Source of the DNA: Saccharimonas sp963550135
GTDB lineage: Bacteria; Patescibacteriota; Saccharimonadia; Saccharimonadales; Saccharimonadaceae
Reading direction: 5' to 3'
NCBI GenBank assembly: GCA_963550135.1
Contig: CAUVBP010000001.1
Coordinates: 1-64,000 of the forward strand
Length of the DNA: 64,000 nt
The notes beneath the pieces were generated by a model that saw nothing but the letters and a program-made list of their open reading frames with translations, was not told the origin of the DNA and made no database searches. A program made the translations under genes and the position numbers. Of the stretch, positions 57,449-64,000 are shown piece after piece. Each line of letters starts with the position of its first letter. Within the stretch, counting starts at the first letter, position 1.

Positions 57449-57454
57449 AAGGAT

Positions 57455-58984
57455 ATGAACGAGGTCGAGCTGGTTAATCTGGCTAGAAGCCATTACAGTG
57501 AAGAGCAGGTCGCATTGTTAGAAAAAGCAATCCATTATGCTACCGATAAACACGACGGGCAACTACGCAAGAGCGGCGAGCCGTACATCACTCACCCGCT
57601 GCAAGTCGCTGCTATGCTAATCGACTGGGGCATGGATATTGATTCGGTGATTGCTGGCGTACTACACGATACAGTCGAGGATACTGATGCTACACTAGAG
57701 GAAATCACCGAGCTATTCGGCCGGGATATCGCTTTTCTGGTTGACGGTGTCACCAAGGTCAGCCAAGCCCGTGCTGGTATGAAAAACCTCGAATCGTATT
57801 TGCCAAGCACTACCGATAATTTGACGAAATTGCTCATCGCTGTCGGCCAAGACGTACGAGTGATCATCATCAAGCTGGCCGACCGCCTGCATAATATGCA
57901 AACTTTGCAATTCAAAAGTCCGGAAAAGCAGAAGAAAATCGCTCGCGAGACACTAGACGTTTTCGCACCACTAGCCGATCGGTTAAATATGGGGCGACTG
58001 CGCGTACAGCTCGAGGAATTGAGCTTCAAATATTTAATGCCCGAGGAATACAACCAAACTGTCGCCCTCAAAGATAGCCGCTTAAAGAAATCTCAACGTA
58101 AGCTAGATGCCGTCCGCCGCGCTGTCGATTCGCGCCTCAGCGACGAGAAAATCCAGCACCAAATCGACGGCCGCGTCAAGAGTACCTACAGCCTGTACAA
58201 GAAGATGAAGCGCGTCCCCAATATCGACGATATTTATGATTTGATCGCGCTGAGAATTATCGTTGACGATATCGACACTTGCTATCTGGTACTCAACGAA
58301 CTGCACAATATGTACGAGCCGATGGTTGGGCGAATCAAAGATTACATATCGAAGCCTAAGCCCAACGGCTACCAATCACTGCACACTACGGTGGTTACTA
58401 AAAACGGCCAAGCGGTCGAATTCCAGATCCGCACCCGCGAGATGCACGATTACGCTGAACGCGGACTCGCCGCCAGCTTTCATTATAATGAGCAAAAACT
58501 AACTGATGCTTATATCAAGGGCAAAATGACCAGCCTGCCGACAGATTTACACTGGATTAAGCATTTGCAGTCGGCAGCATCGATGATTCGCGAAGGTAAA
58601 GATTTCGACGTTGATAATTTGAAGGTCGATTTGTTCGGCGACCGGATTTTTATTTATTCGCCAAAGGGTGATATTTACGACCTGCCAGACGGTGCTTTCC
58701 CGTTAGATTTTGCCTACCGCGTGCACTCTGATCTAGCCGCTAAATCAAGCGGATTTCTAGTAAACGGCAAGATGGAACCATTCAGCTACAAATTGCAGCA
58801 CGGCGATACCGTCGAGATTCTAACCAACAAGCGCGCTCGCCCAAAGCCCGGCTGGAACGAATGTGTCATCACTGGACACGCCCGGATGAAACTTAAAGCT
58901 CAGCTCAAAAAGACTTCGCTATTAGGCCGCGCTGGCAGCCTGTTGCAGCGTACAACGCCGTTCCGCCGCAGCAAAACCAAATAG
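57455..58984 (+). CDS. rel: (p)ppGpp synthetase/hydrolase, Rel family, short form
   Basis: Controls the stringent response. 509 residues, against about 730 for full-length Rel. The HD hydrolase domain (HYATDKHDGQLRKSGEPYITHPLQVA, VLHDTVEDT), synthetase domain (GRVKSTYSLYKKMKR, YDLIALRIIVDDIDTCY, KPKPNGYQSLHTTV) and TGS domain (DRIFIYSPKGDIYDLPDGAFPLDFAYRVH) are present. The helical, zinc-finger and ACT domains that sense the ribosome are missing; the frame ends in a basic tail. Confidence 0.95.
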   Translation: MNEVELVNLARSHYSEEQVALLEKAIHYATDKHDGQLRKSGEPYITHPLQVAAMLIDWGMDIDSVIAGVLHDTVEDTDATLEEITELFGRDIAFLVDGVTKVSQARAGMKNLESYLPSTTDNLTKLLIAVGQDVRVIIIKLADRLHNMQTLQFKSPEKQKKIARETLDVFAPLADRLNMGRLRVQLEELSFKYLMPEEYNQTVALKDSRLKKSQRKLDAVRRAVDSRLSDEKIQHQIDGRVKSTYSLYKKMKRVPNIDDIYDLIALRIIVDDIDTCYLVLNELHNMYEPMVGRIKDYISKPKPNGYQSLHTTVVTKNGQAVEFQIRTREMHDYAERGLAASFHYNEQKLTDAYIKGKMTSLPTDLHWIKHLQSAASMIREGKDFDVDNLKVDLFGDRIFIYSPKGDIYDLPDGAFPLDFAYRVHSDLAAKSSGFLVNGKMEPFSYKLQHGDTVEILTNKRARPKPGWNECVITGHARMKLKAQLKKTSLLGRAGSLLQRTTPFRRSKTK

Positions 58985-58993
58985 CCGCTAACA

Positions 58994-59022
58994 AAAATAG
59001 CCAGACAATCTCTGGCTATTTT
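58994..59022. terminator. Bidirectional terminator between rel and DUF5684 gene
   Basis: AAAATAGCCAGA (58994-59005) pairs with TCTGGCTATTTT (59011-59022), 12 bp perfect. Confidence 0.9.
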
Positions 59023-59054
59023 GCTAAGTTCGCGCTTAAGGTTCGCTACCTAAC

Positions 59055-59672
59055 CTATGCTTGCGGCTGCTGAGGCGGCTGCGGCTGCCCGTCCTGAGGA
59101 ACTACCGGCGGCTGCGGAGCGGCTGGCGCCTGAGGTTGAGTATACGGCTGAGGTGGCTGAGCGTAAGCTACCGGCTGCGGTTGAGCGTAAGGCTGTTGCG
59201 GCTGAGCGTAAGGTTGAGGAGCGTAATACCCAGGCTGCGGCGGCTGGCCGTAGACAGGTTGCTGCCGCATAACCGGGCCAACATAGCGGCTTGAACCAAA
59301 CGCCAAAATCGGGTTCATGATCGCCGGGAAGAAGATCATCAAAACACCAAAACCAGTCGTTTTGCCGAACGATTTTGCTAAATCTAGCGGCAACACGATC
59401 GAAATGTATATATGGGCAAATGGCAAGAACATCAGTACGACTTGCCACTCTGGCCGGCCGACAATCTGCATCATTACTACCATGTTGTATATTGGCACTA
59501 ATGACGCCCAGCCTGGCTTGCCAGCCTTGGTAAAGATTCGCCACATGGCGATAATCATTAGTATGGAAATTGCCATTACAATTAAGATGACAAACAGCCA
59601 AATTACAACTGCAACCGCACCGACATCGCTGCTAGCCGCATAAGTCGAAGTTGAATAATCATAATAATCCAT
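59055..59672 (-). CDS. DUF5684-like membrane protein with QP-rich tail
   Basis: 205 residues. Three to four hydrophobic helices (VVIWLFVILIVMAISILMIIAMW, WQVVLMFLPFAHIYISIVLPL, FGVLMIFFPAIMNPILAF) with the DUF5684 motif IFTKAGKPGWASLVPIYNMVVMM between. The C-terminal 70 residues are repeats of Q, P, Y and A (YAQPQQPYAQPQPVAYAQPP), a likely disordered cytoplasmic or surface tail. GGAG precedes the ATG. Confidence 0.85.
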   Translation of the reverse strand: MDYYDYSTSTYAASSDVGAVAVVIWLFVILIVMAISILMIIAMWRIFTKAGKPGWASLVPIYNMVVMMQIVGRPEWQVVLMFLPFAHIYISIVLPLDLAKSFGKTTGFGVLMIFFPAIMNPILAFGSSRYVGPVMRQQPVYGQPPQPGYYAPQPYAQPQQPYAQPQPVAYAQPPQPYTQPQAPAAPQPPVVPQDGQPQPPQQPQA

Positions 59673-59693
59673 AATTTGCTCCGTTTAAGTTTA

Positions 59694-60218
59694 TTACTGA
59701 TTATTATAGCGGTCAATGCATTGTTTGACAATCGTCTTGGCTTCCTCGACATCGCCCCAGCCCTTGACGATAGTACTGCCTGGCTTCTTGAGGTCTTTGT
59801 AATGGGTGAAATGATGTTCAAGCTGCTTAACCAGCTGCGGAATGTCATCGAGCGAGTTAATACGATCATCGTCGCGATTATCAGCTGGTACCACGACTAC
59901 TTTGTCGTCGACTTCACCGTCATCTTCGAAGCGCAGCACGCCAATAATGCGCGCCTCTAGCCACACGCCGGTAGCCAGCGGTTCCGGGCAAATAATCAGC
60001 GTATCTAGCTCGTCGCCATCCTCATCAAGCGTCTGCGGAATAAAGCCGTAATTGCACGGCTTAGCAAAAATTTTTGGCTCGACGCGGTCCAGCATAAAGG
60101 CCGCCCGCTGACGATCCCATTCGACTTTCAGGCGCGACCCTTCGGGGATTTCTACCACAGTATTGACTAGCCCGCCATTGACATCTCCCGGATCAAGAAC
60201 TTTATTAAAATCTGCCAT
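59694..60218 (-). CDS. ppa: Inorganic pyrophosphatase
   Basis: Family I enzyme that hydrolyses pyrophosphate. 174 residues. Active-site elements YGFIPQTLDEDGDELDTLIICPEP (the DxDxxD pattern) and VDDKVVVVPADNRDD are complete. AAAGGAG precedes the ATG; 21 nt upstream of the DUF5684 gene, likely one transcript. Confidence 0.96.
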   Translation of the reverse strand: MADFNKVLDPGDVNGGLVNTVVEIPEGSRLKVEWDRQRAAFMLDRVEPKIFAKPCNYGFIPQTLDEDGDELDTLIICPEPLATGVWLEARIIGVLRFEDDGEVDDKVVVVPADNRDDDRINSLDDIPQLVKQLEHHFTHYKDLKKPGSTIVKGWGDVEEAKTIVKQCIDRYNNQ

Positions 60219-60275
60219 ATTGCTCCTTTGCTTACAGTTACTACCTATATAGTACCAGTTTTTTACGCTATAGAG

Positions 60276-60281
60276 TATACT
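60276..60281 (+). promoter_or_regulatory. -10 box of the PLD gene
   Basis: TATACT (60276-60281), nine bases before the ATG at 60291. Confidence 0.5.
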
Positions 60282-60290
60282 AATAGAGAT

Positions 60291-61295
60291 ATGAGTAAGA
60301 AAAAGAGTCCGACGCTATTGACAGCAGAAGACTATATGTCGGATTTAGCAGTTAAAATTGATAACGCCAAGCAGCGCGTCAATATGGTAGCGACCACCTT
60401 TCGCGCCGATGACAAGCACACCGAAGCCGTAATCGCCGCCGTCGAGCGCGCGGCGGCTGAACGCGGCGTACCAGCCTCGGTTTGCGCTGATTCATTCACT
60501 TATCTCGAACCGAAGGAATTCATTCTGCGTTCGCCGCGCCGCCAGCCATCGCGCGCCGTTCACGCTATGAAATTAGAACGGCGGCTAAAAAAAGCAGGAG
60601 TGGCTTTTCGCTGGCTCGGTCAAAAGGCCAATATGCTAATGACTGGCCGCACTCATAGCAAGTGGTCGATTGTTGACGACATAGTCTACGCTTGCGGCGG
60701 TGTCAATATGGACCACGAGAGCCTAGCTAATGTCGATTACATGTTCCGATTTGATAATAAAGTATTAGCTGATAAACTATCTAACGAGCAATACCTTATC
60801 GCTCGCGCCGACAAGCGCGGCGGTTCGATTCGCAATTCAATGTTTGGTCTCGACGAACACTCGACTGTCCTGGTTGACCAAGGTTTGCCAACTAATTCTC
60901 TCATTTACAAGCGCGCCTGCGACCTAGCTGAACAAGCTGAGAACATCGTACTAGTATCGCAGTACTGCCCGACTGGCAAACTCAACCGCATTCTCAAGCG
61001 CAAAAATGCCAAATTGTATTTCAATAATTGGCGCACTGCCTCGCCGATCAATAAACTTCTCATCAAACTCGGCACTTTAACCAGCCGGCAACAAACCCTA
61101 TATCAGCATCCGCAATATCTGCACGCCAAATTCATTGTTTTCACGATGTCTGACGGTTCGAAAATAGCACTATCAGGGTCGCACAATTTCATGCGCGGCT
61201 CTGGCATCATGGGTACGCGCGAAATCGCTCTCGAGACTAGCGACCCGGCCATCATTAAACAACTCGAAGCTTTCCGCAAGAAATACGTCGAATAA
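60291..61295 (+). CDS. Phospholipase D-like (cardiolipin synthase-type) protein
   Basis: 334 residues from the ATG at 60291. Two HKD motifs: HSKWSIVDD (complete) and HAKFIVFTMSDGSKIALSGSHNF (His and Lys kept; the spacing to Asp is altered). There is no signal peptide or TM helix, unlike common cardiolipin synthases. It may transfer phosphatidyl groups or cleave phosphodiesters. Confidence 0.85.
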   Translation: MSKKKSPTLLTAEDYMSDLAVKIDNAKQRVNMVATTFRADDKHTEAVIAAVERAAAERGVPASVCADSFTYLEPKEFILRSPRRQPSRAVHAMKLERRLKKAGVAFRWLGQKANMLMTGRTHSKWSIVDDIVYACGGVNMDHESLANVDYMFRFDNKVLADKLSNEQYLIARADKRGGSIRNSMFGLDEHSTVLVDQGLPTNSLIYKRACDLAEQAENIVLVSQYCPTGKLNRILKRKNAKLYFNNWRTASPINKLLIKLGTLTSRQQTLYQHPQYLHAKFIVFTMSDGSKIALSGSHNFMRGSGIMGTREIALETSDPAIIKQLEAFRKKYVE

Positions 61296-61316
61296 TACCA
61301 ATATCCGACGTCGAAA

Positions 61317-62252
61317 CTATTCCGCCTTCACACCTTCTAAATACTCGCGGATACTTAGTGCCGCCGTTGCCCCCTCGCCGACAGCACTAGCCACCTGCAT
61401 GGTAGCGCCGCTGCGGACATCGCCGCTAGCAAATACGCCCGGTAAAGCCGTCGCCAAATGGTCGTCAGTTTTGATGAAGCCGTACTCGTCGAACTCAACG
61501 CCGCTATCCGCCAAAAACTGCGTATTCGGCTTCAAGCCGATGAAAACGAACACGCCGTCAGCCTCGAAAGTCATTTCTGCGCCGTTTTCGAGCACCCGCA
61601 CCGCCGCCACCGCGCCGTCCTCGCCGACGATTTCTTGCGCTACTGTTTGCAAATGTACGGTAATTTTGCCATTATCAATATATTTCTGCAAATCGTCCTG
61701 TAGAGTCTTGCTGGCCTTTACGGAACTTCGCACCAACAAATCGATATGCTCGGCAAAACGCGTCAAAAACATTGCCTCTTGGACGCCAGAATTGCCGCCG
61801 CCAACAACAACTAATCTTTTGCCTTTATAAAAAGCACCGTCGCAGGTCGCACAATAATGCACACCGCGGCCATAAAATTCTGCCTCGCCAGGAATGCCAA
61901 GTTTCTTATAACCGCTGCCTGTAGCAATCAGTACAGCGCGAGCTTTAACCTCTTGACTGTCAACTGTCAAAATATTAACGCCATCCTGATGGCGCAGTGC
62001 TGAAACGTTGCCATAATCAATCTTGGCACCAAAGCGTTCAGCTTGCTTGCGCAAATTATCCGCCAATTCCATACCTGGAACGCCATCGGGAAAACCAGGA
62101 TAGTTGTCGATTTTATCGGTAATTGCCGCTAGACCGCCAACAACACCCTTCTCGTAAAGAGTCGTAGCAATACCTTCGCGCGTAGTATAAATCGCTGCCG
62201 CTAGCGCACTCGGGCCAGCGCCAATCATCACCACAGGTTTTATATCTTCCAT
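61317..62252 (-). CDS. trxB: Thioredoxin reductase
   Basis: 311 residues. FAD site GAGPSALAAAIYTTREG, redox CATCDGAF, NADPH site VVVGGGNSGVQEAMFL, and the C-terminal FASGDVRSGATMQVASAVGEGATAALSI. Reduces thioredoxin with NADPH. GAGGAGG precedes the ATG; it is 18 nt after the PPIase gene, likely one transcript. Confidence 0.96.
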   Translation of the reverse strand: MEDIKPVVMIGAGPSALAAAIYTTREGIATTLYEKGVVGGLAAITDKIDNYPGFPDGVPGMELADNLRKQAERFGAKIDYGNVSALRHQDGVNILTVDSQEVKARAVLIATGSGYKKLGIPGEAEFYGRGVHYCATCDGAFYKGKRLVVVGGGNSGVQEAMFLTRFAEHIDLLVRSSVKASKTLQDDLQKYIDNGKITVHLQTVAQEIVGEDGAVAAVRVLENGAEMTFEADGVFVFIGLKPNTQFLADSGVEFDEYGFIKTDDHLATALPGVFASGDVRSGATMQVASAVGEGATAALSIREYLEGVKAE

Positions 62253-62270
62253 GCAGATTTCCTCCTCGTC

Positions 62271-62960
62271 TTACTGCGCTTGCTGAGCTTGCTGATATGC
62301 ATTCATTAATTTCGTCATATCTGGCTGGTTAATAGTTTCTGGTGCTGGGATCACCATAACGACGAATTTCAATGGCATGTTCGGCGCGATAATTTGCTTG
62401 CCTTTAGAGTCTTTGCTGCCAGCCTCGCCGTACGCTTTGTCCGCCGGGATAGACAGCAGCCGCACGCCGCCGACTTTCATTCCTTTTAGACCCTCTTTCC
62501 AGCCTTTGATTATACCAGCCGTACTCAACCCGCTTACTGGCAATGGTGTTTTCAGCTTATTGTTATCAATGCTCTGATCGAAGATATCACCATTTGCATC
62601 CCAGCCAATATAATAAGCCGCAAAATTAGTTTTATCGTCTACCAATGCGCCATCGCCCTCTGTTAGATCTTCGGTTGCTAGTGATTTGACGCTATCGATT
62701 TCGAACTTTGCAACTTGGCTAGCATACTGCTTGAACGTCTCGTAATATTTGGCTGATAATTCATCAGCTTGCGCTTGTTTTTTTTGTTCGTAAGCAGTTT
62801 GCTCTTTTTTATACTCGCTTAGAACTTTTTGGTAGTCCGCCTGAGCTTGCTTGTTTGACTGCATTGATAAAATCATCACTGCGAATGATCCTAGCGTACC
62901 TAGAACGGTCGCGACCACAATAATCAAAATGCCAGCACGTTGCTTCTTTGACGTTGCCAT
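62271..62960 (-). CDS. Membrane-anchored FKBP-type peptidyl-prolyl isomerase
   Basis: 229 residues. An N-terminal TM helix (AGILIIVVATVLGTLGSFAVMILSM), a charged coiled coil (YQKVLSEYKKEQTAYEQKKQAQADELSAKY) and a C-terminal FKBP domain (YIGWDANGDIFDQSIDNN, GLSTAGIIKGWKEGLKGMKVGGVRLLSIPADKAYGEAG). It probably helps fold exported proteins. TATAAT (62988-62993) and GAGGGG precede the ATG. Confidence 0.9.
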   Translation of the reverse strand: MATSKKQRAGILIIVVATVLGTLGSFAVMILSMQSNKQAQADYQKVLSEYKKEQTAYEQKKQAQADELSAKYYETFKQYASQVAKFEIDSVKSLATEDLTEGDGALVDDKTNFAAYYIGWDANGDIFDQSIDNNKLKTPLPVSGLSTAGIIKGWKEGLKGMKVGGVRLLSIPADKAYGEAGSKDSKGKQIIAPNMPLKFVVMVIPAPETINQPDMTKLMNAYQQAQQAQ

Positions 62961-62987
62961 TATTTCCCCTCTCTAGTTTATCCTTTC

Positions 62988-62996
62988 ATTATAGCA
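62988..62996 (-). promoter_or_regulatory. Promoter of PPIase-trxB
   Basis: Minus strand TGC-TATAAT (TATAAT 62988-62993), with a leader of about 20 nt carrying GAGGGG. Confidence 0.6.
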
Positions 62997-63007
62997 TAAA
63001 ATCTCGA

Positions 63008-64000
63008 TTATTTCCATAGTTTGCGCACAATTGCCGCCAGCAGCGACGCAATAATCGCCGCGGTTGCCGCTAAGCCGAATTCAGCTGGCGACAACGACGC
63101 GATTTTGAATAAATTGCGCAGAAATGGCAGACTATAGACCGCCGCCAAGGCGACAGAAGCCGTGACCACCACAATAACCAAGGCGTTCTTGCCACGCTGC
63201 TTAACAGTCAAGCTAATGATTTTGCGGCCGGATAGCGACAAAATCATACCGATGTTAGCGAGAATTATCGTTAAGTAGGTCACCGCTCGCGCTTGATCGC
63301 TAGAAGCGCCGCTGCCCAGCATTCCGCCATGAATTAGAACGGCCATCAGCGCCAGCAACCCGCCAATTGCTAAACTTTCTAGCACTACCGCTCGACTAAA
63401 TAATGGCTGCGAAATCCGCCGCGGCGGCCGGCGCATCGCGTCTTCATCCTCTGGCTCGCCCTCAAACACTAGCGTACAAGCAGGATCAATAATAAATTCA
63501 AAAAATACGATGTGAATTGGCAGTAAAATCAATTCCCAACCAAGCAATACCGGCACAATCGACAACGCGGCAATCGGTATATGCACAATCATGATATACA
63601 TCACCGCTTTTTGCAAGTTAGCAAAAATCCTTCGGCCGATACGCACGCCTTGAACAATTGAGGCGAAGTTATCATCCAGCAACACGATCGATGACGCTTC
63701 GCGCGCAACGTCGGTACCGCGCTGGCCCATGGCGATACCGATATGCGCACTCTTGAGGGCCGGACCGTCGTTAACTCCATCGCCAGTCATCGCTACCACT
63801 TCGCCGTTTTGCTTAAGAGCGGAAATAATCGCCAGCTTGACATTTGGCGCGACGCGGCTGTAGATTTCTGTAGTTTTAACAAGCTCGCGCTGCTGCTTTT
63901 CGTTCATCGACAAAAATTCTTGACCAGTTATCACCCGCTCGGTGCACAAACCAATCTCGCGGCCGATACGCCGCGCCGTCTCGGCGTGGTCGCCAGTTAG
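63008..64000 (-). CDS. P-type cation ATPase, C-terminal part (cut by window end)
   Basis: The frame is open through the window edge; the visible 330 residues begin LTGDHAETARRIGREIGL. VAMTGDGVNDGPALKSAHIGIAMG is the P-domain hinge. The C-terminal membrane domain has about six helices (VMYIMIVHIPIAALSIVPVLLGW, LTIILANIGMILSLSG and others). This layout fits a Ca2+ or Mg2+ type (P2/P3) pump; the ion cannot be set from this part. The phosphorylation site lies outside the window. Confidence 0.93.
   Translation of the reverse strand, partial: LTGDHAETARRIGREIGLCTERVITGQEFLSMNEKQQRELVKTTEIYSRVAPNVKLAIISALKQNGEVVAMTGDGVNDGPALKSAHIGIAMGQRGTDVAREASSIVLLDDNFASIVQGVRIGRRIFANLQKAVMYIMIVHIPIAALSIVPVLLGWELILLPIHIVFFEFIIDPACTLVFEGEPEDEDAMRRPPRRISQPLFSRAVVLESLAIGGLLALMAVLIHGGMLGSGASSDQARAVTYLTIILANIGMILSLSGRKIISLTVKQRGKNALVIVVVTASVALAAVYSLPFLRNLFKIASLSPAEFGLAATAAIIASLLAAIVRKLWK

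Overview
The window looks like part of a small-genome Patescibacteria (CPR) chromosome, most likely Candidatus Saccharibacteria. This is inferred from gene content and style: many short intergenic gaps, several leaderless genes, a GT51-type penicillin-binding protein, a PilB-type ATPase, split transketolase subunits, a short Rel protein and a standard genetic code (TGA and TAG are used as stops). No rRNA, CRISPR array or transposase was seen. One complete tRNA-Leu and one 3' remnant of a tRNA-Leu are present.

Layout. 1-2080 is an AT-rich accessory stretch with tRNA-Leu(TAG), a coiled-coil membrane protein and a tRNA-Leu 3' remnant on the other strand, which looks like the edge of an integrated element. 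2.1-6.1 kb holds rsmD, a phospholipase-C-like protein and recG. 6.1-7.1 kb holds two unusual small-gene cassettes. 7.1-12 kb holds a HAD phosphatase, tyrS and a PBP. 12-18 kb is a clpC operon (clpC, HELLH membrane protein, radA, PIN-TRAM protein) under a perfect CIRCE operator. 18-22.3 kb has nusA and a queuosine block (frameshifted queA, tgt, a YhhQ-type transporter). 22.3-25.6 kb has an anchored HNH nuclease divergent from an M1 aminopeptidase. 25.6-34.4 kb mixes ordinary genes (RNase HII-YraN fusion, rplS, malic enzyme, PilB, SpoU methyltransferase) with more small cassettes and a lipoprotein. 34.4-49 kb holds dnaE, galU, gatCAB, a GH13 enzyme, an S66 peptidase and uvrB. 48.8-55.4 kb is a sugar-phosphate operon (rpiB, rpe, tktN, tktC, class II aldolase, PfkB kinase) with two passengers. 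55.4-64 kb has another cassette, a GAPDH-like protein lacking its catalytic residues, rel, ppa, a PLD protein, trxB, a PPIase and the end of a P-type ATPase.

The most unusual content is a dispersed family of small-gene cassettes (about 6118-6610, 6682-7080, 25669-26125, 27322-27750, 33819-34435, and on the minus strand 56332-55446; a weaker relative at 31534-30979). Each has a strong promoter, a structured leader, a hairpin that presents the Shine-Dalgarno sequence in its loop at the start codon, a short ORF, and an elaborate structured 3' end. Three of them share a leader with an almost invariant inner hairpin while its outer stem changes by compensation. In several the ORF itself is a near-continuous string of perfect hairpins, although the encoded peptides are unrelated. 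RNA structure therefore seems to be what is conserved. The function is unknown.

A second pattern is promoter architecture. At least fourteen genes carry an extended -10 box whose last base lies 6 or 7 nt before the start codon, so their mRNAs should be leaderless. Genes inside operons and the small cassettes use ordinary Shine-Dalgarno sites.
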